Positions 44,003 through 54,222 of a stretch of DNA of 64,000 nt are shown here, piece after piece (the stretch's first letter is position 1; each line of letters starts with the position of its first letter). The notes under the pieces are model-generated. The model saw only the letters and a list, made by a program, of their open reading frames with translations. It had not been told where the DNA came from and did not search any database. The position numbers were made by a program, and so were the translations under genes. Source of the stretch: Hippopus hippopus (Eukaryota > Mollusca > Bivalvia > Cardiida > Cardiidae); assembly GCA_946811185.2 (NCBI GenBank), contig OX328102.1:15811194-15875193 (forward strand). Direction: 5' to 3'.

Positions 44003-44743
44003 TTTTTATACGCCCGAAGGGTCGTACTATGTTATGGCCCCGGTCGTCCGTCCGTCCGTCTGTCCGGGCGTACGTCTGTCCGTCCGTCCGTCCGTTAGCA
44101 AGTTTTTGTGTGCGCAACTCCTCCTACAGTTTCCATTGGAATAACTTGAAACTTACAACAATGAATCTCTATGATGTCTAGTTGTGCATTTTTTACATTT
44201 TGATCTCTTCAGGCGTTCAAAAGTTATCTGCCCTTGAATTCTGAAATAACCAATTTCTTGTGTGGCTATCTTCTACTACAGTTTCTATCGGAATAACTTG
44301 AAACTTACCACAATGAATCTCTATGATGTCTAGTTGTGCATGTGACTTTTTTACATTTGGATCTCAGCAGGCATTCTAGAGTTATCTTCCCTTGATTTCC
44401 AAAATGGAAAAATTACTAATTTCTTCGGTGGCTTTCTTCTCACATGGATTTCAACACAGTAACTTGAAATTTACCACAATGTATTTCTTTGATGTCCATA
44501 GTCTTCACTAATAGAGTGGTACAAACTTATGATTGTGTAGTAGAGGTTTTCTTTTTTTTTAAATAAACTATTACAGATGATCAAGACTTATTTTCCTTAT
44601 TGTGCAAAATAACTCCATGGTCTCATATGTGATCCCTAACTGTCCGGTGTCTTGTTCTTTTACGGTACATCCTTCATTTTAGCCCATTTCACTGACAAGC
44701 CCCTTCGGGCGTATATGCGCCGCTTTGCGAAGCTCTTGTTTTT
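44003..44743 (+). mobile_element. Helitron-like or MITE-like repeat with (GTCC)n block
   Basis: Begins TTTTATACGCCCGAAGGGTC and ends CGGGCGTATATGCGCCGCTTTGCGAAGCTC-TTGTTTTT; the CGCCCGAAGGG / CCCTTCGGGCG words are inverted at the two ends. Inside are (GTCC)n at 44041-44098 and three direct copies of about 150-165 bp (TAACTTGAAACTTAC at 44142, 44294 and, decayed, 44461). No ORF. I recall similar elements as common in bivalves; class assignment is tentative. Confidence 0.6.
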
Positions 44744-44989
44744 AAACTGCAATCTACAACACTATTTCAAAGCCATTGACAGCTTTTACCTGAGATTGGA
44801 TTTAATTTCACAACCCGTGGATATCTAGTCTTCACTGATTTGTGGCTCTTAAAACTTAAACCCTTTCAGCTCAGATATGTAAACTTTTTCGACGGTTGGA
44901 AATACAAAGACGGTTGGAGAAAGAACTTTATCTAACATCCCAATTTCCCGCCTTTGGCGTTGAAAAGGTTGACTTATGGCGTGCCTATT

Positions 44990-45165
44990 GCCATGGTCCA
45001 AGATCGCATTCACTAATTATTCTCAATATCATTTTAAGTCCAGTTATCAATTTAGAAAAAAATCGCTATTTCTGATTGGCTTAACTAATCGATTTAGCCA
45101 GTTAGACTTTGCCTTATTTTTATTTAGAAAACTCCTAAGAATAAGTACCGGAATGCATATAAATG
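44990..45165. repeat. Decayed relative of the 28.2-kb hairpin MITE
   Basis: TATTTCTGATTGGCTTAAC...CGATTTAGCCAGTTAG is a weak central hairpin, with ATTCTCAAT and CTCCTAAGAATAAG at the sides. Confidence 0.4.
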
Positions 45166-45167
45166 TA

Positions 45168-45430
45168 TGAGCCATGCTCTGTGAAAAGGGGACTTAATGC
45201 AGTTACAAAAGGTACCAATCCAGAACAGCCTGCACAGTCCGCGAAGGCTGACCTGGGCCAAAAAAAAAATCCTTTTGGTCAATTTTCTGCATGTCAAAGG
45301 ACCAGTCTACCTCATGACTCAGTAGGTTGTTCTACAAAACAGATTTAGGGATGTATAATAATGTGAAGACTTGCTTTGTATAATGCATCACGGAGATGCA
45401 TTAAGTACCGTTTTGCTAGAGCATGGCTCA
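45168..45430 (+). mobile_element. MITE family A, copy 17
   Basis: TGAGCCATGCTCTGTGAAAA to TAGAGCATGGCTCA, the best-preserved terminal repeats in the window. The hairpin is degraded (CAGCCTGCACAGTCCGCGAA). Confidence 0.85.
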
Positions 45431-45730
45431 TAAATGTACCAGATATAACTATATGACTGAGCCGTTTAGACGAATGAAAGTAAATCTACATAGATCTAGT
45501 TGAAAACGTAATTTGAAAAAAGTAGATCTGGTTTAATGTTTAACGAACAGAATCTCTGGGACAATGTTGAATTTCAATTTTAAATGAGAGGAAATAACGC
45601 TAGAGTTAATCAAACACGCTGTACGTGCGGGTGTTACAAATGAACGCTGTTGTATAGAGAATGTATGGCCAAAATCTAATGTCGGCACTGTCATTTTTTT
45701 TTCTGTCAAACAAGACATCAGTAGCTTTAC

Positions 45731-45810
45731 ATTTTGCGGACGGCGTAGACCAAGATCAGACTGCTCAAAACGTGCAGCCTGATCTTTGATCTACACCGTC
45801 CGCTTTTTTA
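45731..45810. repeat. Family B-like hairpin core
   Basis: TTTTGCGGACGGCGTAGACC, AAGATCAGACTGCTC / GTGCAGCCTGATCTTTGATC, ACACCGTCCGC. Confidence 0.6.
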
Positions 45811-45827
45811 AAATTGCATACGGTGCT

Positions 45828-46034
45828 AACCCTTAGGCTGCTAAGCTCGACCTTTTCCGGAGAGTTTAGATCAAGATCAGACTGCACAGAACATCCAGTC
45901 ATATCTTGGATCTACATTGTCCGATAAGGAGATAAGAAGATAATTTTTCCAAAAAAAAAAAATGCTTTGAAATAGCAACATCTGGGTTTTTACTATCGAC
46001 TTAAAGTTCAGTTAACTTACCTAGCTAGTTAAGG
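45828..46034 (+). mobile_element. MITE family B, copy 12
   Basis: CTAACCCTTAGGCTGCTAAG to TAGCTAGTTAAGG. Hairpin AGATCAGACTGCACAGAACATCCAGTCATATCT. Confidence 0.75.
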
Positions 46035-46410
46035 GTAAAAATACTACCCAGGATTTTATTAGTGAATTAATATGCAGTGTTGCTACAGTTGATATCGTCA
46101 GTAGTGATCATATCCCCTTTTCAGTGACGATATCGTTTCTTGTCGGAACCACAAGTGGAAAAGACGGACCGTACGTAAAATAGATTTCCCAAGACTATTT
46201 TGTTTTAAGAAAATGCATCGTAAATGTATTTTACCTGAGCCGTAAATCTAATGTTTTATCATTCAAAAACGTAGATTATCACTGAATTTTCGCATTAGTC
46301 TAACTCCACTGTACTTGTAAGAGTCCCAAGGTTACTATGCGCTTCAAGGTTACTATGCGCTTACTATGCCAATGAAATGTACCCTTAAACTTGTGTCGCA
46401 GTTAAATATG

Positions 46411-46442
46411 ATGATATGCGCATGCGTGAAATATGGCGGTTT
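46411..46442 (+). promoter_or_regulatory. Candidate LINE promoter: NRF1-like and YY1-like sites
   Basis: TGCGCATGCG (46417-46426) is a palindromic NRF1-type site. It is followed 6 bp later by ATGGCGG (46433-46439), a YY1 core. YY1 sites near the 5' end are known to fix transcription start in human L1; the same role here is inference. Confidence 0.4.
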
Positions 46443-46561
46443 GGATTTTTTGTTTGACTGAAAACAAAGTGTAATTTTGTAATTTACTCTTGAACTATAC
46501 CACAACTTCTTGTTATTTTTGGTGTGCGACTTGATATTTAAATGGTTCAAGATTTGAGCTG

Positions 46562-47644
46562 ATGACTAGAAGCAAAAAAAATCGGAGTGGTCAGCAAAAG
46601 CGTGGTTTACCTTCACCTGATAATGACGATACTCAACCCGAGAAACGTTCAGCGGTGAGCAATATGTCCGCTCAGGAGAATAACGGGCAAGTACAAAACT
46701 ATTTAAATACATCTGGATACACTCAACCTATGAACATGGCGTCTACGAATGCTTATGGCAATTACCAAACACCTCCAGGAGTTTTTCATACACCTATGCA
46801 ACAGCAGTTCTTGCCACAGATGGTTAATCAGTCTTCAACCCAGCAGTCTAGTCCGGGTGTCAGTTTTCAACAAGCAATTCTAGATCGTCTAGATTCTTTG
46901 GATAATCGTCTCGGAAAACTTGATTCTATAGAAAAGCAACTTTCGAACTTGACCAAGAAAGTAACCTCCATGGAAAGTCGTTTATCAGTGTTAGAAACTA
47001 CTTGCACAGAATCAAAACTTAAAATCACGGAATTAGAGAATTCTCGGTCATTTGATAGCCATATTTTAGACGAAGTTAAGAACAAACAGTCACATTTCGA
47101 TGATCAGTTAAAACAGGAAAGAGCGAAAGTAGAATCACTGACGGATGAATGTGAGAAATTGAGATCGGTCCGAGAAGATATTTTGGATTTGCAAGCGAGA
47201 TCGATGAGAGATAATCTGTTGTTCATGGGTTTTCCAGAATGTGAAACTGTTGAATCCAGAAAAAATGAGAACTGCACTAAAATTATTCTTGACTTCTGCC
47301 ACGATGTTTTGAAAATACCAGATGCACACGAATCTATTAAAATTGAAAGGGCACACAGGCTTGGAAAATTTAACAGAAATAAGAGTCGCCCAATAGTTGT
47401 GAAATTCAATCATTTCCCGGATAAAATGTCAGTGAAAAGTCGGGCTTATGAGCACTTGAAGGGATCGAACTACAGAGTGGTTGAACAATTTCCAAAAGGG
47501 ATACAGGACAGGCGAAGAATCTTGGGAGAGTCCATGAAAAAGGCACGTGATGCAGGAAAAACAGCTTCATTGTCATATGACAAGTTATACATAGACGGAA
47601 AAGTTTACACTGTTGATAACATTACGAGCTCAGGTTTTGCTTAG
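46562..47644 (+). CDS. LINE ORF1 protein (nucleic-acid chaperone type)
   Basis: 360 residues. The N-terminus is basic (SKKNRSGQQKRG) and then Gln/Asn/Pro-rich and probably disordered to about residue 100. Residues 103-212 form a heptad-rich coiled coil (LDSLDNRLGKLDSIEKQL). Residues 216-308 look like an RNA-recognition fold: RDNLLFMGFPE at the start resembles the RRM of L1-type ORF1 proteins, and IERAHRLGKFNRNKSRPIVV is a typical later segment. Residues 309-355 form a C-terminal domain (DRRRILGESMKKAR). This architecture is that of trimeric ORF1p, which coats LINE RNA and acts as a chaperone during target-primed reverse transcription. The ATG at 46562 follows an in-frame TGA at 46559. It ends with TAG at 47642, immediately in frame with ORF2. 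Confidence 0.85.
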   Translation: MTRSKKNRSGQQKRGLPSPDNDDTQPEKRSAVSNMSAQENNGQVQNYLNTSGYTQPMNMASTNAYGNYQTPPGVFHTPMQQQFLPQMVNQSSTQQSSPGVSFQQAILDRLDSLDNRLGKLDSIEKQLSNLTKKVTSMESRLSVLETTCTESKLKITELENSRSFDSHILDEVKNKQSHFDDQLKQERAKVESLTDECEKLRSVREDILDLQARSMRDNLLFMGFPECETVESRKNENCTKIILDFCHDVLKIPDAHESIKIERAHRLGKFNRNKSRPIVVKFNHFPDKMSVKSRAYEHLKGSNYRVVEQFPKGIQDRRRILGESMKKARDAGKTASLSYDKLYIDGKVYTVDNITSSGFA

Positions 47645-50600
47645 GGGTGTATAAATGAACACCTTCAGTTTGCTGTATGGAATGTACAGGGTTTAAAATC
47701 AAAATTAGATGATCAAAGTTTCAATTATCTCATTTCGTCTTATGATGTCTTATTGTTTACTGAGACGTGGCATTCAAAAGTCACAAATTTATCTCTTGAA
47801 GGGTTTGAATACATTAGCTGCCCTCGTCCGAAGTTTAATAAGCGAGCAAAGCGGGACAGTGGAGGAATTGTAGTTTACTTTAAAAAAAGTCTCAGTAAAT
47901 ATATCGAACCTGTGGAAGTGAACAGTAACGGTATAATTTGGTTCAAATTGTTGAAAGCTGTTACTTTTTTAGACAAAGATTTATATTTTTGTTTATGTTA
48001 CATTCCGCCTGAGGACTCGCAAGTTTACAAAAACAGTAGATCAGCATTATTTCAGTGTGATTTTTATGACATTTTGGATAACGGTATAAGGAAATACAGT
48101 GACTTCGGGCATATATTCTTAACTGGCGATTTCAATGCGCGCACGGGAGAAGATTTAGATTTTATTCCGAGTGCGGGTTTAGATCGCTTTGTTGATTTGC
48201 CGTTCTCCGTGGATAATCACTTACCTGGTCGCAGGAATTGTGACAAACTTGTAAATACTTTCGGGCGTAAGCTTTTATCTCTTTGTAAAGAAAATAGTTT
48301 ATTTATAGTTAATGGCAGGTTAGAAAAGGGAGAGTATACATTTCATGGTACTCATAGAAATAGATCTATAAATAGTACTGTCGATTATCTTACAACAAGC
48401 GAATCTGATTTTCAATTTGTTGACAATTTTCGAGTAATTCCATTGACAGAATTCTCCGATCATAGTCCTTTAAATTTTGAGTTACGTACTAAAGTTGATT
48501 ATGCTATTAGTACTGATAACCAAACTTGTGTTGACAAAATTGTATGGAATAGTTCCAAAAAGGAAGAACTTCTCCGCTATTTAAATGAAAACTGCTTTCT
48601 GTTTGACAATCTAACGGAGCGCCTTTTAACAAATGAAACTGATTTAAATCAATGTATGACTGAATTTTCACAATTAGTGTATGATACTTCATTCGCTTTT
48701 TGTGGAAAGACGGTACATACTGTTTCACATAAAAAACATTATAAACAACAATCATCATGGTTTAATCATGAATGTAAAAATGCAAAATCTAAATTTTATA
48801 CAGCTAAAAGAAATTGTTTGAAAAATCCTACGGATGAAAACAAACACTTATTTTTAAAAAGTAGATCAGATTTCATAAAAATCAAAAGAGATACAAAGCG
48901 TAAATTTGATTTTAGAGAGAAATGTAGGCTTAGTAATTTGAGCAAAGAATCTCCGCGGCAATTTTGGAAATATATTAATAAGTATAAAAGATCGGGCTCT
49001 GCAATGCCCGAATTATCAGCAGATGACTTTGCAGCATATTTTTCAAATTTGTCTGATGCAGTGCGAACGGATAACGTTTTCAATGAAAACGAGATCCGCT
49101 CGCATTGCATCGATGAGTTGGACAGACATATAACTGTGTATGAAATTGATAAGGTGATTTCTTCTATGAACAGGAACAAGAGTTGTGATCTTGAACATAA
49201 TGTCGCTGATTTCTTTATTGAATGTAAAAGTTTTATATCACCTTATCTTTGCACTATTTTTAATCATATTTTTGATACATGTTCCTACCCTGATGCATGG
49301 ACTAAGGGAGTAATTGTTCCCTTATATAAAAAAGGTGATCCTCAACAACCTGATAACTACAGAGGCATAACTCTTATGAATATAACTGCAAAAATTTTTT
49401 CTTTAATTCTTAGAAATCGCATTAACTCATGGTGCGAAGGACAGCAAATTTTCACTGAAAATCAGTTTGGATTTCGTGATGGCCATTCCACTGTCGATGC
49501 TATTTTTATTTTACATTCTTTAATTCAAAAGGTTTTATCAAAAAACCGTAAGCTTTGGTGTATTTTTATAGATTATAAACGTGCATTCGATACAGTGGAC
49601 AGGGATCTCCTTTGGTATAAACTTTTACAAACTGGTATCAGTAGTAAAATGTTAAATATGATCAGATGTATATATCAAAAAGTCCAATCTTGCGTAAAAC
49701 TATCAGAAAAGTCTGATTTATCTTACTTCTTTGATGTTTCGATAGGCTTGAAACAAGGAGAGCCTCTCTCACCTATTCTCTTCATACTTTTCATTAATGA
49801 TATTGTAGAAAATATAGATTTGGAATCGTTAACAGACACGGATTTAGAGTTTTTAACGAAGTATATGATTCTTTTCGCTGATGATCTTGTTTTATTTACC
49901 ATTAGTCCAGTTAGTTTACAAGCTCAGGTTAACAGTATTTTGCGTTACTCTGAAAAATGGGGATTAACTATTAATGTTGATAAGACTAAAGTATGTGTCT
50001 TTGAGAAAAGAAAGTCAAAACATGATTGTGATATTTTTATTAATGGTAGAACTGTTGAAATAGTTGACAGTTTCACTTATTTAGGCCTCAAATTTTATTA
50101 TACAGGCAGTTTTAAACATGCAGTCCGTGCTCTGAATGAACAAGCACAAAAAGCCTATCATACTTTACTTAAAGTTTTTGATAAAGTTTCATTGGACATA
50201 AAGACAAAAGTTTCGCTTTTTGACTCTTTGGTTTTACCAATCCTATTATATGGAGCAGAGGTTTGGGGAGTATATAGTTTTAAAGACATTGATAAGTTAC
50301 ATGTCAGATTTCTGAAGTACCTTTTAGGTGTAAAACAGCAAACACCAAACTTTGCAGTTTTAGGTGAATTTGGTAGACTTCCTCTTTCCGTTCTATGTAA
50401 GCAACGAACACTTAAATTCTGGTCTAAAATTATGTCAAACGATCAGTCACCTATACATGATATATATCTAGATCAATGTAATAATGTTGCTGGTAATTGT
50501 TGGTCAAAAAGACTCCATTCAATCATTGATCACTTAGGATATACTAATATTAGATTAAATTTTAATCGAGAGCTGAATAATTTTTCTGCCTTGAAATTAC

Positions 50601-51052
50601 GATTAAATGACCAATTTGTTCAAGAGTGGCACCATATCATTAATAATTTACCAAAACTTTCATGTTACCGTTCATTCAAACGGAAATTTTGTTTCGAGGC
50701 TTATCTTGACAAAATCCAAAATCAGAAACTGTTGAAGACTTTTGCTAAATTTAGATTAAGTTCACATGAGTTAGAAATCGAAACAGGACGCTTCAGTAAT
50801 ATTCCACGTGACGAGAGATTTTGTAAAATGTGTAATAGTGGCTACATAGAAACCGAATTTCACTTTCTTTTATGCTGTCCAACATACAATGATATGAGGA
50901 GGGAATATTTTGGTAACAACTGCCGGCCAACTCAATCTAAATTTATAAGTTTAATGTCATGCAATAGTAAAAAGATAATTCTTAATATTTCCAAGTATAT
51001 TTCAACTTGCTTAGATTTTCGCGAAGCGATCTATAATTCTGGTGAATCGTAA
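47645..51052 (+). CDS. LINE ORF2: AP-type endonuclease, reverse transcriptase, C-terminal zinc motif
   Basis: The frame opens directly after the ORF1 TAG. The domain begins at once: WNVQGL (from 47678), LLFTETW (catalytic Glu at 47762), TGDFNAR (Asp at 48128), STVDYL, and SDHSPL (Asp-His at 48458-48463), the full set of exonuclease/endonuclease/phosphatase-fold residues. Reverse transcriptase motifs follow: LYKKGD and NYRGI (about 49.3 kb), QFGFR, FIDYKRAFDTVD, GLKQGEPLSP, the catalytic FADD box (49874-49885) and TYLGL. Near the C-terminus a C-x2-C...H-x3/4-C motif (50822-50880, CKMCNSGY...HFLLCC) matches the CCHC finger usual after LINE RT. The first in-frame ATG is at 48656, beyond the endonuclease, so independent AUG initiation could not make a complete protein. 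All key residues seen are intact. Confidence 0.9.
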   Translation, partial: GCINEHLQFAVWNVQGLKSKLDDQSFNYLISSYDVLLFTETWHSKVTNLSLEGFEYISCPRPKFNKRAKRDSGGIVVYFKKSLSKYIEPVEVNSNGIIWFKLLKAVTFLDKDLYFCLCYIPPEDSQVYKNSRSALFQCDFYDILDNGIRKYSDFGHIFLTGDFNARTGEDLDFIPSAGLDRFVDLPFSVDNHLPGRRNCDKLVNTFGRKLLSLCKENSLFIVNGRLEKGEYTFHGTHRNRSINSTVDYLTTSESDFQFVDNFRVIPLTEFSDHSPLNFELRTKVDYAISTDNQTCVDKIVWNSSKKEELLRYLNENCFLFDNLTERLLTNETDLNQCMTEFSQLVYDTSFAFCGKTVHTVSHKKHYKQQSSWFNHECKNAKSKFYTAKRNCLKNPTDENKHLFLKSRSDFIKIKRDTKRKFDFREKCRLSNLSKESPRQFWKYINKYKRSGSAMPELSADDFAAYFSNLSDAVRTDNVFNENEIRSHCIDELDRHITVYEIDKVISSMNRNKSCDLEHNVADFFIECKSFISPYLCTIFNHIFDTCSYPDAWTKGVIVPLYKKGDPQQPDNYRGITLMNITAKIFSLILRNRINSWCEGQQIFTENQFGFRDGHSTVDAIFILHSLIQKVLSKNRKLWCIFIDYKRAFDTVDRDLLWYKLLQTGISSKMLNMIRCIYQKVQSCVKLSEKSDLSYFFDVSIGLKQGEPLSPILFILFINDIVENIDLESLTDTDLEFLTKYMILFADDLVLFTISPVSLQAQVNSILRYSEKWGLTINVDKTKVCVFEKRKSKHDCDIFINGRTVEIVDSFTYLGLKFYYTGSFKHAVRALNEQAQKAYHTLLKVFDKVSLDIKTKVSLFDSLVLPILLYGAEVWGVYSFKDIDKLHVRFLKYLLGVKQQTPNFAVLGEFGRLPLSVLCKQRTLKFWSKIMSNDQSPIHDIYLDQCNNVAGNCWSKRLHSIIDHLGYTNIRLNFNRELNNFSALKLRLNDQFVQEWHHIINNLPKLSCYRSFKRKFCFEAYLDKIQNQKLLKTFAKFRLSSHELEIETGRFSNIPRDERFCKMCNSGYIETEFHFLLCCPTYNDMRREYFGNNCRPTQSKFISLMSCNSKKIILNISKYISTCLDFREAIYNSGES

Positions 51053-51295
51053 CGTTTTTTTATATAATATTTGTGTTCAACAAAATAGCCCCTACTTTCC
51101 TATTGTATTAGAATGTGTACTTCTTATATTTCCAATAAGCTACATGATCATCCTTTTTTCTCGCACATTGTATTTTATAACTGAACTGATATTGTTACTT
51201 TCACTTGCCTTTGCCATATTTCGTTTATTTGTAAATGGCCAAAGACATGTGATGTGTCGATAATGCCAATAAATGAAATGAAAATGAAATGATAT

Positions 51296-51660
51296 CCTCT
51301 AATTTACCACATGTATACCTTCGATAATGTCCATAAACAATACACGAAGAACATGCCAATTCAGAAATCATTAACTGTTCCACAAATCCTTGTCAATACA
51401 ACAGTTTGCCATATTGATTGCAGTAAACATGGCGGCAATGTTTTAATATGATAATGGCAAAATTTGTATGTCGGCTAACTTTGTAATGGGCCGAGGCATG
51501 AGTATTGCCTTATACAAGTACCTTTGTATCAGGCACTTTTTCGCGCCACTTTATTTTCCCTATTTGACTTTTTGAGAAGTATTTGATAAAAATAATGATA
51601 AAACGATTATCTGCATCCGTATGGTGTAAAGAATATGGCGCTGGAATGCGGTGCTAATCG
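51296..51660. other. No recognisable gene
   Basis: Unique flank of the LINE; contains AACATGGCGGCAATG (51426-51440), a YY1-like word of unknown relevance. Confidence 0.45.
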
Positions 51661-51873
51661 GTTAATCCTTCTCCTGCTAAATAAGTTGAAGAAAACTTTC
51701 AAACCGGTCTTAAAAAACCGAATAGTGCTATTTCAAACTTACTTTTTGGAGAAAAATATCTCCTTATCGGACAGCGTAGATCGAAGATCAGACTGCACGT
51801 ATTGTGCAGTCTGATCTTGATCTACATTGTCCGCAAAAGGTCAGTGAGTCGCGCTTAGCAGCCTAAGGGTTAG
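51661..51873 (-). mobile_element. MITE family B, copy 13 (intact)
   Basis: GTTAATCCTTCTCCTGCTAA to CTAAGGGTTA. Hairpin AGATCAGACTGCACG-TAT-TGTGCAGTCTGATCT. Confidence 0.85.
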
Positions 51874-52021
51874 GACTATTTTTTCAACTGGCTTACAACC
51901 CATCCTCGTGACATAGTTTTTTTTTTGTCAAACTTTATTAGCCACGTGTATTGGATAGGGGAGGTCGTGGCCATCCTCCCTCTATCCTTACAACAATCGT
52001 TATTTACATCCAATAACATTT

Positions 52022-52117
52022 GTGACCCCTGCGAACAGTGCAGACCAAGATTCGAGTGTAGATTGATTTTGGCATTCACTGCTCGCAAAGGTGACAAATT
52101 GCAGAATAAGAGTTAAT
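52022..52117 (+). repeat. Family B relative (GAACAGTGCAGACC subtype)
   Basis: CCTGCGAACAGTGCAGACCA, then GCATTCACTGCTCGCAAAGG and AGAATAAGAGTTAA. Same layout as B but different arm sequence. Confidence 0.45.
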
Positions 52118-52182
52118 AAAAATACATGTACTATTCAGAGGTCCAGATAAGATTGTGTGTTTACATGTACACACATGCCTCT

Positions 52183-52258
52183 TTATATCACACTTGAGAT
52201 CCAAAATAAGACTGTCTGCTCTGTATAATCTATAATTAATCTACACTGTCTGAGAACA
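52183..52258. repeat. Family B core remnant
   Basis: TGAGATCCAAAATAAGACTG and AATCTACACTGTCTGAGAAC only. Confidence 0.4.
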
Positions 52259-52477
52259 GCAAATTAAATTAGCCTTGCCACCGTTAGGCTAACGAAAGAG
52301 CTCGGGGAAATTTAAATTTGCAAGTTTTAACGACAACACGTCAAGAACGCCCTTTTTATCTTAATTTTAGCACTTTTCATTTCAAGTTAAATTAGTTAAA
52401 AATGGGCCGTTGGGAAAACATAAAACTTGTCTGAATACAAAAATGAAGAAAAACAGTCCGACAAGAAATTTTTTTAA

Positions 52478-52550
52478 TGGGCGGATTAGATCAAGATTAG
52501 ACTGCACTTAACAAGCAGTCTGATGATTGATCTACGCTGTTCGAAAGCCT
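52478..52550. repeat. Family B core fragment
   Basis: GGGCGGATTAGATCAAGATT, AGACTGCACTTAACAAGCAGTCTG, ATTGATCTACGCTGTTCG. Confidence 0.5.
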
Positions 52551-52952
52551 TGAAGATGCTAAATGTGGAGATTACCCATTAACTGAAAGCAAGTGGGCTG
52601 CATTTACATGGAATACAAAATGCAATACTGATAAAAAATTGACCTTTGCTCTCGAAACAGTATCTTGAGTTGTTTATTGGAAAACAATTATAAAAGAAAG
52701 TAACTCAATCGGTATGATTTCTGTTTGGCATTAACCTTTTGTTTAGCCAATCCGATGTCTCGCTTCTCTGAAACTCAGAAAAATCTCATGAATTACAATT
52801 TCAATGCATTTTAGAATGGATGGTTAGTAATGCCCCTGTCCTCACAATGGACTCAAGAGGTCGCAATACCCTGAATATCTTTCTGTCAAACTGTGTAAGC
52901 TGGATTGTGAAGATTTCTGTGTCAGTTTCCGTTCAAAATGTTCTAATATGCC

Positions 52953-53184
52953 AAACTCTTTGCCAAACGGCAAAATCTTAGACTTGTACGAAAGGAAAGC
53001 ATTTGCAAGCGAAAAAGTAAATGTGACTTTAAAACTGAAATTTGGTTTGGGTACAATAAAAAACAGTGTTGGAAAAGGAGAACAAGCTGGTCACCAGCAA
53101 TTTTTTCCTTTTTCCACAATATTTTTAATTTAAGCTTCCTTTCTCAAAGTCGTTAAAAGTCGGAATTCTGCGTTAAATGGTTAA
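52953..53184 (-). mobile_element. MITE family C, copy 16
   Basis: AACTCTTTGCCAAACGGCAA to GCGTTAAATGGTTAA. Hairpin GTGTTGGAAAAGGAGAACAA / ATTTTTTCCTTTTTCCACAAT. Confidence 0.7.
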
Positions 53185-53219
53185 ATACAAGAGGCTAAGT
53201 CTGTTCCTTTTTGGATATG

Positions 53220-53469
53220 TGTTAATCCAAAGGCTGCTAAAGGACCCAAGGACCTTTTGCAGACAGTGTAGATCAAGATCAGACTTCACAGAACGTACTG
53301 TCTGATCTGTGATCTACACTGTCCGATAAGGAAATATATCCCTCCAATAAATGAATAAATAAATAAATAAATAATGATGAATAAACAACATAACTTTGAA
53401 ATTGCAATATTAGGGTATAGTACTATTTGCTGGACAGTCTCTTTTAACTTGTTTAGCAGGTTTAGGGTT
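53220..53469 (+). mobile_element. MITE family B, copy 14 with (AATA)n insertion
   Basis: GTTAATCCAAAGGCTGCTAA to AGGTTTAGGGTTA. A (AAATA)n stretch at 53345-53375 lengthens the long arm. Confidence 0.75.
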
Positions 53470-53999
53470 ATACTTTTATCCATACATAAATAAAATGGAC
53501 TTTCACAATCAGAAAAAAAAACAGACCAAAACATTGCGATTGCAATGGTGGTTTTGCTCAAATATTTCTTAAAACATGACATGCGGTGCAAAAATACTTC
53601 TTTCGATCAAAATATACGAAAGATTTTCCAGGAATGGAATTTCAAATTTCAAGTTTTATTTGTAAAAAAGAAAGCGTTGCCAATGTTGCAAGCATATCCT
53701 AATACTCTGAATGGAGATCCAACAGTTATTTATTCATAAATATATTACAATACTGGAATCTCATAAATAAAATATGCAGTTCTGCCTTCAACCCTTAATT
53801 ACTCTTTATATATTTTCGTTTCATCCGTAATAAATAACGATTCGGCTTTTTTTTTAAAACCAATTTTAGTGGGGTTTTTTTTGTACAAAAAACCTTTTAG
53901 TTTCTGTTTGTACAAGCAATCAATCACAATTTTGTAAGAGATATATGTTTCCATAAGCGGTCTAATAAAGGTTGTATTTTTTCCTAGCACAGGGCATAT
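53470..53999. other. No recognisable feature
   Basis: Short frames only; no motif. Confidence 0.5.
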
Positions 54000-54222
54000 T
54001 TACCCTTTATCACACGATCCCGAGTTTTAATGACTCTAACGAAGAAGGCTTTTAAAACGTTGTGGAAAAAGGAGAAAATGCTGGTAATCAGCATTTTCTC
54101 CTTTTCCCACAACGTTTTCTACCCTGTCAAAGACAAACCGCATCATGTGAGCCATATTAAGTTTGACGTCCAAAAACACTTTTAATTTGGAAGAGTTAAT
54201 TTGGTCATGTGGTAAGCAGTTG
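54000..54222 (+). mobile_element. MITE family C, copy 17
   Basis: TTACCCTTTATCACACGATC to GGTAAGCAGTTGA. Hairpin CGTTGTGGAAAAAGGAGAAA / TTTCTCCTTTTCCCACAACG with loop GCTGGTAATCAGC. Confidence 0.8.

Larger units (their letters stand above)
46035..51295 (+). mobile_element. Non-LTR retrotransposon (LINE), near full length
   Basis: Contains two ORFs in one frame (46562-47644 and 47645-51052) and a short 3' region ending in an ATGAA-type tail (CAATAAATGAAATG, AAAATGAAATGA, about 51268-51290). The left limit is uncertain: sequence between the end of a family B copy (46034) and ORF1 is taken as 5' UTR. No convincing target-site duplication was found. An apurinic-type endonuclease plus RT places it outside the R2-type group. 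The clade within APE-type LINEs (CR1/L2/Jockey-like or L1/Tx1-like) is undecided. ORFs are long and undisrupted apart from one TAG, so the copy is young. Confidence 0.85.

Noticed and set aside
51042..51263. Frame overlapping the end of ORF2 as a third LINE ORF
   Set aside because: Very hydrophobic chance frame in the AT-rich 3' UTR; no counterpart known in related LINEs and no motif.
46091..51296. TGATATC at 46091-46097 and 51290-51296 as LINE target-site duplication
   Set aside because: Only 7 bp, partly overlaps the ATGAA tail, and the left copy does not adjoin an independently defined element start.
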